This document shows positions 37,235 to 51,650 of a stretch of DNA of 64,000 bases, piece after piece (the stretch's first letter is position 1; each line of letters begins with the position of its first letter). Under the pieces are notes generated by a model. That model was not told where the DNA came from and did no database searches. It worked only from the letters and a program-made list of their open reading frames with translations. The translations under genes were made by a program, and so were the position numbers. The stretch spans positions 7,446,414-7,510,413 of the forward strand of contig JANVCC010000077.1 of the NCBI GenBank assembly GCA_025345505.1, in the 5' to 3' direction. Source of the stretch: Todiramphus chloris collaris. Lineage: Eukaryota; Chordata; Aves; Coraciiformes; Alcedinidae.

Positions 37235-40200
37235 TATTGAATGTAGAAATATTTAAAAGCAGCAAGAATATATTAATGATAAATATTTGCTCAGGCCTGT
37301 TTTGTCTTATGAAATGAGAAGGGTTATGCATGAAGGTTTTTATTTCAATGGAAAGCAATCTTCTAAGGTAGAGCTGTCCTAAACATCCACATTTTCCATA
37401 TTTTCACTGTACAGGTTTAATGTTTATAGTAATCCAAACAGTTGTTTCTTTTTAATTAAATGCATTGTCAATTTAACAAAATAGATTCTGTGAATCTTGA
37501 TTTCTTCTTAAGAGATCTACAGTCCTTGTGACTTTTAGAAGCTCTGGAAAATTGCTTCAATATTCTCAGATCTTAACCCTCAGATAAAATATTATCCACT
37601 GTGCAGTGTAGATCTGGGCTTATAATTTATGTCTGATAGGCCATTAGTAAGGTAATTAGTAATTGGTACAAGACTTGTTAGAGTTGAAATAAGCATCTGG
37701 TTTAATCAATTTGTCATTAAGCCAGTACAATTATAGAGGTGGCAGTGGGAAAAGAAAATACCAGTGTGAAAGCTCATAGCTCTCTATAAACTATCAATGT
37801 ATAGCTAAGTTGGAAATTAAAATCGTACCTCTTTATGTTTCTTTACATGGATTGTTCAGTACTCAACTTGCACAAAATACCATGTCCTATTTTTGTACTT
37901 AAATCAATTTTCAAATCTAAAAGATATGTAAAAGAAATGAAGCCACGTTGAGATGAAAACCCAGTTGATAGATATATCTTTCAGCTTTGGCTTGTAATAT
38001 TTATTCATTTTATTCACCAAGAAAGGGGAAGAAAAAAAGGTTTCTTTATACAGCAATAAGAAAATGCTGGGACAGGTGAGTACTGCTGACACTGTTTGTT
38101 AGGAATCTCCTGGTGATGGAAAGATTGCTTTTCTTCTCCTCTTATGGTCTTTAATAGAAGTAATATGCATCTTCCTACTGCTGTTTTCATTTTCTGTTTT
38201 CAGTTTCAGTCAATTGTATACCTTTACATATAGATGAAAATTTAGCCGCAATAGTTACACTTCTGGTTTTAAAGTTAAAATAATTTGTTTCATTTTGTTG
38301 CCAGTTATTAGTTTTAAATTGCTTCAGTAGTTGCTGAGGGTGTTAAAAGAAGCTTGCACATAAAGGATTAAAATTGTACATAAATAGAACTAAGAAATAC
38401 ATTTTGGTATTAATACACAGGAGTAAGAAATGCATTGCTTCTCATTTCTTTTTTCATGAAGATGATAACTATAGACGAAGCATACCAATTACACAGTGCT
38501 AAATCATGCTTGGAGAGTCCTCAGTTTGGGGAGCCTTCCAGTTACAACAACCTTGTATTCTTCTGCAGTCCTGTGTCCAGACATCTAGAAGTCATGCAGG
38601 TTTTCTTATATATTGTATATACATTTCATCACAGCTCTGTATTTGTAATTCTTGTAGAAGACCTCATGTCCCAAGAACAGGCACTGCTAGTAAAGCTTCC
38701 TGTAATACTAGCTGCTGTATTAATGATGGGCTACCTAAAATGATAAATTCTTTTTATTCTCTTATGAAGATAAGGGTACTGTGTGCCATATTTTAAAGAG
38801 CAGTTTAGAAAACAGTAGATATTTAAGGTGAACAGTATTACTGAAAAATGTCTGTAATATTTTGCCTTTTATAATATAAACTACAAAAAATTGACACCAA
38901 AAGCAAGTTCTCCATCTTATGCATGGTATTTTCAGGGAACGATAACTGATGGGGCAACAACAAATAGCATAGGACCATTCCAATCTATATGTACCAGCTG
39001 AAAGATAATAACCTGTTAATAGTAGAAATGGTCCCTTATTCTTTTCATCTTTTGTACTGAAAAATCACCTTTAGAAAGTATAACATATAAATTAAGTTGC
39101 ATAAACTTTGCATGCTTTGAATGCTTTTTTTTTTTTTTTAGTGTATGTATTGAAAAGTAAGTGTTAGTTAAATAACTTACTAGATAATGGGAAGGGGGGA
39201 ACTTGATTACAAAGGCATAAATCAATCCAAGAGCCCTGATAATAGCCTAAACTTCAACAGTGAAGCCTGAGTGGTTTATTAGTGTATCACTCCAGAGCGA
39301 TTGATTTACAGCTTTAGTTCTCCACCTCCATCTATTATTTTTTTATATTACGAGAAAAGGAATTCTTCAGCAATTAAAAAAAAAAAAAAGAGTAACGTAC
39401 TACAAGTCAAACTAAATACTTGTCTAGAAAACCTCTTTTAAATAGCAACAGGAGTCTGACTTGGAATCAAAGCAAACTTATCAGGCCTGACAATTTGACC
39501 TGCCACAACACTTCCACTCACTGTAACAGAGAGCAGTGATAAATTTAGGAATACAAAATTACAGCAGAAAGCCAAAGAGAGCAGTGAGATTGCCAAACTA
39601 ACTGAAGAAGTGTGTCTAAAGTGGCACTCTGTCCTCAAAGAAATGTTTTTGGGCTGTTCACAGAGAAATGATAAGAATTAAAGGGTAAAGGATTAGTCAG
39701 ATATGCTAAAAGAGATTTAATAAATCAAGTTTCATAACGAAGGTTTAACTTAAGAAAAAAAAAGTCCTGGAAATGAGTTCTTACAAGATCCGGAAGGAGA
39801 TGAGGGCAGCAGTTATTTTTTAACAGATGCTTCAAAATGACTTTCTAATCCTGTTCTTGTTTAGGTCATTTTATCCTTTCTTATGTATAGCCTTGATTTA
39901 GTCACAGATTTGGGCTCTGATTCAGATAAATAGGTAAATAAACAATAACTTTCTTGATACTTAAGCTTAAGAAGGGATATTTCCCTGATTTGATGTGAAT
40001 TTGGGAACATATGATTTACTTTCACTTTCTGCTGCTCTTGGGAGACTCACTGTAAATTCTCAGGCACAGAGTAGAAGCAAGTTTCACAAAACTAGTTCAC
40101 AAAGTTTTTTTCTATCTGGTGTTGGTGTTTTGCTTCATTCTTTCATTTTCTTTCTCTTTAATATTGTTTTCTGGACTTGGTAAGGTTTTTTGAGCTGAGG

Positions 40201-43200
40201 TAGGGTAATGTTGAAGCTGAGAAATGATGATTGTAAGAAATGAAAAAATATATAAATCAATCCTTTATGTTGAACAGAAAGATTGCCTCCTCTATATTTA
40301 TGAATAAAACAAGAGGTAACAGCATATCTAAAGAAATGAACAACTTTACTGCTGTTCAGTGCCATCCACATAAAAGTAAAATATCTCTTAAGATTCAGAA
40401 GTGGAAATTCTGTAAATCCATTCTTTGGGGAAGATATGCCTTTGTTTATTCATTTATTTACTTATTAAGAAAATACATTTATTGTTTGTTATAAACATGA
40501 TAGAAGTTCAAATTAAATTATTCCCATTAAATGCAGGCCTTGAAACAGAAAAGAGGCACTGAATAGAACAACCCAAATATTAGTCTGATATATCTTCTTC
40601 CTCTGTAGTGGATATATGAAGCTATACACCAGATGTATCCAGCTTTATGTGTTTCTAAATATTATATTGTATACAATTTTCTGTCTGCTCTGAGTGGATG
40701 GTCGTACATTCTATTAACACTCTGTAATAAAAACTACCAGGTAATATTTTGCTTGCATTTTTTTTTCCTGTAAATTCTAATCATAGCTAGAAGTCATGAA
40801 TATTTCTTAATATACCTACAGAAAACAATACTGCTTTTTTCCAGAATCTAAGCCCAATTATCACCATTTCCTTCTGTTATGGCAGTAGGTGATGCAGTGC
40901 ACTTTTTAGTTTTAATTTTTTTTTTTTCATAGCGTATAAGTCTTATCACCTGGAGTTAACAAAACCTAAGATTTTTCCTGGGTTTGGAAATCTTGATTTA
41001 ATATTTACTTATTTACAAACCAGAATATATAACTATAGTTCTTTTATATTTCTTTTGAGTCGTGTAGATGAATTTGATATTTTGTCATTTGCTTGTGCGC
41101 TCTTTGTTGACAGTAAACAAAGAAATGAATCCAAGATTGCTTATAAAATATTTTGCCATTTCAGAAATGATGTAGTGCTTAAGACACTTCTCCAAAGACA
41201 CTTTTGAAGTTGATCTTTTGAAATCACAGGGTGGTTTCGGTTATATTTTCTTTAAAAATAAAAATACAAAAAGGGACAAAAAAAATGAAGTGAGAGAAAG
41301 AAGAGGGAAAGCTTAAAATTGCAGTGCAGAAGATGCCATTTATTTGAGCCTGTCTTGTGATGGTCACTGGAGAATTTTAAAATTAAACCTTTAGATGTGA
41401 ACCAAGAGTGAAATATTTTCTGTAATGCATTAGGATGCTCTGCAAACATAAAATAATCTTGAAGTGAATTCCTTGTATTTTTTCCATTCTGATCATACCA
41501 GAAGAGCATTCTCCTCAGAGTGCATTTCTCCGCTATGCTCAGGTGATTTCTCTCTCTCATTCACAGAAAGTGTGAGAAGCGCTTTGATTTTTTCTGACAT
41601 GATGGACCATTTCAGTCACCAAAACTGTGTTTCAAGAGGCATTAAAATATTTTGCATTTCTAATTTGTGGGTAATATTATGAATTAAAGTATTACTTTTG
41701 CATAAATTAGAAATCCAAACTGAGACCGAGACAGTAAGAACCTTACAATTGAGTGTAGGATTCTATTTTAAAACAACCATAATGCAGAATATGTGTATTA
41801 CTGACAAATATTGTAACTGCATTTTCCCTCTTAAGTACTAACTTGGAGATTCTGTCTCAGTTAAAAATAATCTGTATATTTCACAATGTTAAAACCATTG
41901 GCTAAATCATTGAACTGAGGGAGTTTATTATTCAGTGACTTAAGCAAAATGACGGGACAGATTTTCATGCTGGCACACAGAACAAATTTAATTCAAACTG
42001 AGATGAAAGACAGTTAATGTAATTGTGGCCTATTATCCTATGCAGGCTTGAGTTAAGAAGCAAACCAACAGTCAGAAAATGATGGATAGAAAATAGAAAC
42101 ACTCAAGGCTGGTGAAAGACAGACTTATGAAGGGATTACGCCATAACTGTTCCCACGCAATCTCTGCATCAGTAATATCCCACCTCTACCGTATGTTTGG
42201 ATTACTAAACAGGATTTTTGTATGCCACCTGGGTTATCTTTATTTCTCTCTGACGTCAAAGAAGGTCCTGGTTTAGTAAATATCAGTACTCTGTAATCCT
42301 GTTGTTTTGGGGTTTTTTTCCCCCCCTTAATCTACCACTTTTATCAGTTCTAGGGATGAAGTAAAGCATTCTGTTACAGCACTTCTTTCTCTTTTTTTTT
42401 TTCTTAATTTTAACTTTACTATCACACAGAGGCAGGTGGTTGGTTATATAAACAGTTAAAGTCTTTGATCCTAAGCATGTCTGTGATGTTCATTGCTGTC
42501 AAGAAACTATTTTTGGTATTTAGTTAAAAAATAGTAAATGATAATCAGCTCTCAGGTTTTTCAGCTGTAAGAGTGGGTGTTTTGTTCAGCATGGCCCTTT
42601 GGAAGCAGCATATTTCAGGTGGTCAGGTGGGCATTTTTAGGACTGCATTCTGCTAATTTGCCTATTTTTTATCATTCTATTACAGCTTTCGGTAGTTTGT
42701 ATTTTTTTTTTTTTTTTTGGAATACATACCAAATTCTGCACTGAAAGCTTTTAAAAATAAAAAAGACATTTTTACATTTCCTCAGAATACCTATGGAATG
42801 TTAATTACAAAAATATTTGGACAGTTTTGTTGCCCTTGACATAGCCCGGGAAGCAAAGAAAGCACCTCCTTTCCTGAAAAATAACTGATCATACCTAGTG
42901 TAATATACACATCGCAGGTAATCCTAGCAATAACTAGTTCAAGCATCCAGTGTGATGCTTGATGCTTTGATGATAGGAGATCAGTTTCTAATCAGAAGTC
43001 CAACTGAAGCTGCTGCCTTGTAGCTTCTTTGTAGGGGTGTTGAGTCTTTAAGGTACATGGGCTGAGATGATAAAACAGCTTTGTGAGGAGTGTAGGCTTC
43101 AGCTTTCCCAGTCACTCCCACCTGGGACGGAAAAATTTTCTCATCCATTGCAAGTTACACCACCAGAGCTCTTGAAGTAGCTAAATCTTTGTCCTCCCCC

Positions 43201-44669
43201 CCCACATTTTGTGGATTTGAAAAATACTCTGCTCTATGAATTGCCCTCTGGGAAGTCATTTGGATTACTTACAGAAATAAAGACTCTGTTCTGCGCTGTG
43301 CTCACACAGGAGCAAGCATTGCTTTTCATGGTAGTAGTCTGCAGCCTATCTATCAAAACCAACATAAACGTAGTTTGAATGGATCAAGACTGACAGACCA
43401 GGATTCTGGTTATGAATACTTCACGATACCCTGCTGTGAGGCTACACTGTTATTTTAGTCAACGTTTCTTTCCTTTTTTATAGCCATTCCTTTTACAGTT
43501 TCTTCTTAAAAGGCAGACAACTTTTTGAGGAGAGCCAGCCAAGACTGGGAGTATTGGCAGATAGAGTATTGTTGTTGCAACATAGACAGTAACATTCATT
43601 TACACTTATTTGGCACTCCATAATGAAATATCAGTGTCATGTCTGCTCCAGGAAACTCACAAGACTGTGTGCTATAATGGACTAATGGAGTCTGGGGCTC
43701 TTCATAGGAAAGGGACCAGAGTAAAGCAACCCTGTGCATTTATCTTCATACTTTCTCCAACCACCCATGCTCTTTTCTGTGTTCTGTTCTTATATAGGTG
43801 TTTCTGTATCTCTTGGATTGATATCTTTTTTAATAAAGTCAAATAAAAGGTGGTGCTGGTTAGATGGGGTTGATATCATAGGTATTAAAAAGGACTTAAA
43901 AAGAGGCCAAATAAGATCCATAACCATTCATAGAACAACAGTAGGCAATAAGGCATGAATTTGATAGACATTTCCATGCTGGGGTGGTGTAAAGAAAGTT
44001 CTTTTTCTGCCTAAAAGATCTTATCAGAACAACATACTGGATAGATTTATAGATACTGATGGACAAAAACGTGGTTTTAAAGACCAGCAAGACAAGAAGG
44101 AAGCTAGGAGTCCAGAAACTGCCATGGTTTCTGATGATCACTCTCCCAGGGGTCACTTGTAGTTTTTTTTGAAGGCTCACGATTCATTGTTGTTCAAGGA
44201 GGAGGTATGATTCCCTGGCAGTTTCTGTCAATGCCACAGGAAACTAGTATGATAAGTAAATATTCTGGAAATACTTTCTGAATATCTAGTAAAAAACTCA
44301 GTCATCTAGAAATACTGAAAGTTATTTGAAAATATCATGTAATAGGTAGAGTTTTGGCTTCCTAAATGTAAGAATGATAGCTTGCCATTTGCACTGTATA
44401 TAGTACTTAAGCCTCTCTAATATTTATGTTTCATGTTCATATTACAACATGTCATTAACACTGTAGAGTGCTGTTTGGAAGTTTTTCTCCTGCCGTGCAA
44501 AGTATTTAGTGATTTGAAATACCATTCCTTCAGAAAGTATATAAAACTCTTACAATATTAATTTTTCTTTATCTGTCAGGGAGGAAGGATTTGAATAGCA
44601 TGAGGAAAATCTGGAAATGGAAAATTTGCTTATTAAGCTAGAATTCTTTTCTTTTGGCCTACATTTAAA

Positions 44670-44778
44670 AGAAACAAAACCAAAACAAACAAACCCAACC
44701 AAAATCAACCCAACCAAAAAAACCCCAAAACCTCAAACCAAAACACAAAAACACAAAAAAGCCACGCAAACCCCCCAG
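44670..44778. repeat. A/C-rich low-complexity tract
   Basis: About 110 bases made nearly only of A and C in CAAAAC, CCAACC and ACAAAAA units, with no exact repeat period. The complementary T/G-rich type appears at 52.8 kb. Open frames across it are artefacts. Confidence 0.85.
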
Positions 44779-47700
44779 TATTGCTGGCCTATGCTTTTTT
44801 CATGACTTATATGAAGCAGGAGACAAATTTATCTGCAGAAAAAACATTGTCTCAAGATATTGTTATATGCACTTACAAGAAGAAACAAATAAATCATTTC
44901 CCCACATTATTAAAAAGTCCTAACGGGAAACATAAATCTTAGTACCTTTTACCCTTTTAGGTTATCATTATCTTAAGAGGTATGCTGATAATTCTTTATA
45001 TCTAAAGCAGAAAGGTTGCTTATGACTGGAAGAACCTTGGCACTGAGAAGTGAAAGTGTCCAATTTTTACATTAGAACCAAAGATATTTTATTGTAGCTC
45101 AAAGAAACTGAGAGAACTGTGCACATACTTTAGTATTAATGGAGAAAAAAGGGATGACATAGTGCAATGTCAATACAGCCAAGAAGCAGACCCTTAACTA
45201 TAAGGGGGATATATTTGCATTTATGGATTATTAGTTTGTATATTTCACGGCAGAAAAATAAAGCTTGTAGTAGCAACATAAAAACACAGTCGTAGGAATT
45301 CAACAAACCTGTTTTCTGAAAATGACAAAACACTCATTAAGTTTACTGACAGTACCTATTTTTCATGAAATATATTATCTGAGCTCAATTATTGCATCTA
45401 AATCTTAGCACTTATGTGGAAGAATGATGCTTGCTTTCACTGCTATTGACCATGTCTGTTTAACTGCTGTTGATGGCTGGAAGATGTGGCTGTTCTTTGG
45501 CAGTTCTGCGTAAAGGATGTTGAAACCAAGCAGGCTTAAATCAAGACCTGGGGATTTTTGTTCTCTTGCATCCAGGTATAAGTGTGAATTGGAATTCCAG
45601 GTATCAATCTTTTGCTGTTCTGGACCAGTTAATAACCTAAGAATAGCTGAGTTTGGTGCTTTCGCTCACATTCTTGAGATGGAAATCTGCAATTTCGTTA
45701 GCATCACTTCCAAAATGTGAAGAATTACAGTTAATTACATCAGCTAATTTCCTCCTTGGTTAAAAGGTACTTTTAAAATTAAATAATAGAAATTAGAAGT
45801 CTTGCATGAGTTTCAAGAAGGACTAACCAACAAGCAGGGTAAACTCCTGTATGTGAATCTGTGGTGAGCTCAGTGTTACTGCACTGTTATTATTAAAGGT
45901 TCATCAGCACTCTCATAAATACATGCAAAAGCTTCAGTCACCGCACCATGGGTATATTTTTAATGCTGAGGGTGTAGTAATATATAGTTTATGTAATAAT
46001 GCGTCATAGTCCACTTGTGATGCCACATGCCTAACATTGTGACTAGAGGAGTCCTAAGCTTAGCTTTGCAAACACTACTTTGTGAGGTGTTCAAAGTAAT
46101 GAAGTTATGTTATGTTAAATAGTATTGCACTATTCAAAAACCCTGTAGCATCATACCACTGTGGTACCAGGAAAGCAGAACGAAACATGAGCCTGCTGTG
46201 CAGATCAGGAACTGGGGCAAGGAGATCAGGAGCAGAATTCAACAATGGAGGACAGCAGGAGAAAGACCACTGGTTGTGTTAAGGATGGAATAGAGTTGAG
46301 CAGAAGTTGAACAGTACTCCTAGAAGACATTCTGACTCATCTAAAAGCTGAGTCAAGCCACCAGACAGGGCACAGGGATAGTCTGCTAAGTCTATTAGGT
46401 TTTATTTATAAGGAACTTCTTGTAAATGCTATGTGGAGAAGTTAGGCAAAATCCCAGGCCTATTTGTGATGAGCTGTAGATCATAAGTGATGACAGCTCT
46501 TCCCCAGACTCTGTGGAAGTGATCTGTGTTAATTGGCAAGGACAAAAAAATGAGGTAAGAGTCATAAATATCTACTCAGTACAGCTGACAGGCTCGTGCC
46601 TAGGCCAGAACAAGGCATAACTGCCTCAGCAGGGAGTCAGTTGAATGAAAACCATGCTGTCTTTCAGAGTGGTCTGACATACATTTCTGTCTTCCCTCAG
46701 AGTCTGGCATTAAAATCAAACTGCAATAAAGGAAAGACCAGCCGTACTTAGGTTACTCTTCCCTGTTCCTCTTTTTTTGCTTCACTTTCAGCTGGAAGGA
46801 AAGGTTTACCAATTAGTGGTGGCAGCAGAACTGCAGCAAATCCTTCCTTCATGATCAAAGGCTAGATGAACTGTTATAAGAAGTTTTCCACATGATCAAA
46901 TCACTACCCTAGAAAGCTGTAGGTCTACACTGGTGTTATGTTCTGGTTTTTTTTTAGGTGAGAAGCATGAATGTATACCCTTCCTTAAGGGAGATACCAG
47001 AAAGACTACAATAAAATTACACATACATATATTCTTCTACTGCTGGTTCCTTGGGTTTCTTAAGGTTGGAAAATACAGATATAGTGCACGAGATCATACA
47101 CATTGCTAAGCTTTAACAGAGGGTCATTTGTAAACTCTCAGTTTTCCCAAAAAGCCTTTCATTCATTAAAAAAACCCTGTGAATCTTAATGTAAACATCT
47201 ACTCTTGGAGACATTGATGGTATTTTAAGGGAAAGATGGAAATTGTTGTTCACTTGATCATAAACATGAGACAAGCCAGGGTTTTTTTTAAAGCATTTTC
47301 CCATAACTTCTGTTTTGAAATCCCAGGAAATCTAGGGATAAAAAAAGAAGGTGAAGCAAAATGGTTTGGTTTTTAAAGGATAATAGAGGGAGACGTTGGG
47401 GAATAACTGCTAATAGCAGGCCATCAGAAGGTCAGTGTGCTTGATGAATTGAATACTTCTGTATTGGAACGAACCATAGAACTTGTATGTAACCTGGTAG
47501 GAGCCTTCCTCCATTTGTCCTTGTAAATGGGAGCTGTATCTTTGGAGTCATGCCAGAGTGGAACTGCTCATTCATTACTACCACTTAAAGCAAATGATCA
47601 TAGCCCTATGGCACATAAAGTAATGAGAGTAGCTCCCATTTCACAGATATGAGACATATATTATGCTTCACATATGGTCAAATGTGTGCTAGCTTTTAGA

Positions 47701-50700
47701 AAATGCACAAAAATTACTACAATGAGTAAAGCTCATAAGGAAATAATTCAGCAAATAGGAAATTTGTAATTGGAACCGTAATTAGTGCCTAATGCAAAGC
47801 AATACATATGCTTAATGAAATAGGATTAAAAGACGAAACTAAATTTATTCAGAACCTAGCATACATATTGACATGAACAATTTTAGATGTATTCCTAATC
47901 CTATTAGTTTCATCTTTTGACTCCACCAAAAACTAAGTGTTTAAATAGCATCTTTTATTTGAGTTAAAGCAGGCTTCTCTAACTAGCAAGGACTCTACCT
48001 CATGCTAGTCCTAATACGCATTATGAAAGTGTTCTGAACCAGGGGACAGAGGAGGAAATGTAAGAGAGAGGATGCAGGGTTATTTCTGTATCTTAGTAAG
48101 GCCTGGCAACAAATGGCATAGTGAACTGCTGTTTTAATAAGGCAGAATAAAAAGAGGAATACAGAAATCAGGTAAATCTTAGGCCCTTTCAGTTGCCTGT
48201 TGTACATGCAGCATTGGATGGACCCAGCATGGATTTTCCCCTGGTGTTCTGCACAGATCCTGGCTGTGGAGAGGTGCCTCTTCCCTCCCATACTGGGGTG
48301 CTTTTTATCTTGTGTGAAAACAAAATACCATGTATTTCCTCCTGGCAAACTGGTTCTCTTTGATGACACACACCAGTGCACGTCATATTCTGTCACTGGG
48401 TCTTCCAGCACCTTCCCTTACAACAGCTATTCATGCTCCCAGAGGGGCTTCTCGAGCCTGACAAAGAAGGACCAGTGGATCAGACATGCCTTGCTCAAGA
48501 TCACTGGCTCCTTGTGTACAGTGTCTTCCATAAGGATCTCAATACAGAAAGTATAATAAATAAGATAATAGATCAAAATACTTTGCTGTGGTGTAGTTCA
48601 CTGTTCTTTTTTTATTATACATACTTTGTAATTTTATCATACATTATGCTGAAATGGCTGTCTGTAAAATTGCATCACCATTTTCTCCAAGATTTTTGAA
48701 GGTCACTTCTATAATTGTGAGGGAATGAATAATTATTTAGATTTGAATGGATAGTTATGAATACTCCTATATTGCACAATATTCAGTACCTAGTAATTTT
48801 TCTATTAACCATTATTCCATGTGTTCTTTTAAGTAGAGAAACCTGTGATGCATTAGATGGATTTTATAGATATTTTTCTTTTATGTGTTCATGTGTTTTT
48901 TTCTGTAATAGAAATAGAAATATAAATACCAGCAATGTATCTGTGATGCTGAAAAGCCCTGGGGTCTGGTAGTTATTGATCCATAGGAGATGCTTTCATC
49001 TGATTATAAGGGTAGCTGATTGGAGAAGGGAAACTGTATGGAAACAGTTTTCTTGCTTCATAAAGACTTGCAAGATTAAAAAAAAAGTTGTTCTGTTTTG
49101 TGTCAGGAGCAAACGGAGCTTCTTTTAGACCCTGAGTCAAATCACCCCAGGTGAGAGCTGTGGCCAGGGGGTGTTCACAGCACCATTTGTTTAGGTCTCT
49201 CCTGACGGAAACACGTGCAGCATATTGTGGTGGCTGGACATTGCTTTTCCATGTTGTACAGAAATCAGTGCCGTTATCAGTGAGCAGCAGGGAAAGTTTC
49301 TTGCATTCTGAGAAAGTTTCTTGTCTTGTCTGAGAAAAGACTCTGAATACACAGTTATTTATATAAAATATATTTCTGTGTTCTGGTATAAAACCTCAGC
49401 ATATTCTGAATACTACCTGTATTAATATTATACTTTGTCTTTGAAACAATTCAGAAGAAAGAAGGAATTTGTCTTGCAGTAATCTCTGTCATATTATAAT
49501 TTCTCGCATGATATACTGTCTTGTTTATGTGACAATCTTACATACAAGAAAAGGAAATTCTTTTAAACTCTTCATTGAAAAATGATCCTTCTCTCTTAGC
49601 TCTTTCTTTAAAAATTGCCAACTGAAAGACACTTTCAGACATGAGTCTATTTTTACAAGCTTAATCTGTTTAAGTAGGGAGCTGTTCTTTGAAGAATTTA
49701 GTTAGCGTTTTGTGATGCTTAGAAAAAAGCGTGTCAAGCAGACCAGTATTATTATATCCTTTATAAGGAAAAGAGAGATACTTCAGCATCAATCCTTCTT
49801 CTACATTCTGTGGAAAGGGCTGTAGTACCAGAGATTCTGTGTGGACAACACCACAAATTGCATGCCACAGTTAGAGTTGAAGCATATGGTATTTTTGTTT
49901 CTTGGAGTTTAAGCAAAAGTTTTTCTCTCTCTATATATATATTTAAAAAAAAGTAGAATTTCTGCATAGTTGACCCTTCAAAGAGTTCTCACACTGTCAC
50001 AAGTCCAAGAGTGGACAAGGGCAGAATCCAGAACATCTTTTTTTCCAGTTTTCCATTGTAGTGCTACTGTTGATTATTTATGATATTGTAACAAAAAGTC
50101 AAGGAGATTCTCTGCCTATTTTTTAATTAAAATGAACATGTTAAGAATCACCAGTTGGAAACTATTGCAAAGACCAACAGAAATGCAAATATTGTTCTAC
50201 AGTCTGTAACTTGTTAAATGATATGGTATCCAAGATAGAAATGTTTTTAATATTATTCAGAAATAGCCCAAATAAAAATCTCCTATGCAATTTAAGTTTC
50301 TTAGGAAAAAGTAATGAAAAGGTAGTGCAAATTATTAAATGGTCTGAATTTCTTCTGGGAAAATATTGATATGGAATTAAATAGGCAGCAATAAGCTTTC
50401 TCTTATGTTTTATGAATCATTCTGTGTATTTAATAGAAAATAATAATCCTGATAGAGATTTCTGTGGAATGGCCAAGGAAACCAAATTCAGGATGATCAT
50501 CTTTATTAAGGCACTTGTCACTTTTAGAGAACTGTTATATAACTTGATCACTGTGAGATTCTGTAGGCTATTTCATGTCTCTGAAAACATCTATATATCT
50601 TATCCACGAGAAAGCTGTTTTTCCAGCTCTTATCATATATATGTCTTGTAAGCAGCATCACTACATTGTATACAGTCTAAATTTCACCTAGTGCCCTAGG

Positions 50701-51650
50701 TGGTCAATGAAAAGAAGCAATTGCCTCTCAAGACCAGAAAAGCTAAGTAGCTGAGACAATTCTGTGCTTATAGGGCTACATATATGACTACAGTTCCTGG
50801 CCCTGGAGCTAGTTGCCATGGTCTAGTTGCAGCTCCAAAGCTTAGGACTCACCTCTTAGAGCAGACAACATATAGCTTTTGGTCACCTCTAGGTTGTCTG
50901 TAGAACTGTGAAAATGTAATCATTATTTTGTGCTTAAGGGTATTTTGGGGTTTTGGTAGGGGGATTTTTTGTTTGTTTTGGAGTTTGTTCCTTTGGCTTT
51001 GTTTAAAGAGTTTGAAATAATATGAGGGATACATTGCAGCCCACCAGAGTGGTGTCCGTGTGGTTGGGAATGGAGAATGTGTGTTCCATCCCTGAAGGGA
51101 TGACATGAAGAGGCGTGGAAGGTGTCTGAGGGTGCAAAGCCCGGCCTGGTAGTGTTTCAGAACTGTGCATGTTACACGTATTTAGGAACATTTTCTGCAG
51201 TGAATGATCTCCTTGATCTATGCTCAGCTGTTCTCTTGAAGAGGGCCAGTGGAGAGACCCAAACCCGCCCAGGGAGTAAGCCGTCACTGAAGCAGCATGG
51301 ATAATTAGAGATCCAGTGCTCGGCCTCCCTGCCTGGCTCTCTCTTGTTTGTTAGTGGAGATGTTCCACCTGCAGTAAATCCTACAACAGGCACCGACTTT
51401 AAGCACATGCTTGAAGTGCCTTATTCAAGAGCCTGGTCACTCTGCCTTTCTTTTATACAGAGAGAGGGACAGGTGCCTCTGGAAAGTGTCACACCCTAAT
51501 TAAAAACTATATAAAATATATTTTCATGTATTTATGCTACTAGTAATGAAACTCATGCTATTTGGAATAAATATTCTAGCTGCATTTTTATTAAAATTAT
51601 ACTGTGTTTAATGGGAATGTTTGGTTTTGTCTTTTTCCCACCCTCTGCAG

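Larger units (their letters stand above)
26968..51650 (+). other. ATRNL1: ATRNL1 intron, 24.7 kb
   Basis: Phase-2 intron from GTGAGT to CCCTCTGCAG. Recognised contents are a CTCF-like motif (27794), a poly(G) run (28279), a CT tract ending in an assembly gap (28899-29007), an (ATA)n patch (30142), a T tract (35304), one CR1 copy (36307-37234) and an A/C-rich tract (44670). The stretches 26968-27793, 29010-36306, 37235-44669 and 44779-51650 show no gene that I can identify. Several parts of them are dense in TAAT-type homeodomain motifs and are listed as findings. The block at 47995-48560 has somewhat higher GC and overlapping open frames on both strands, but no recognisable product. Confidence 0.88.

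Noticed and set aside
41252..41560. 102-codon minus-strand frame
   Set aside because: Ends in a Phe/Leu/Ser-rich run typical of AT-rich noncoding sequence, with no domain or splice context.
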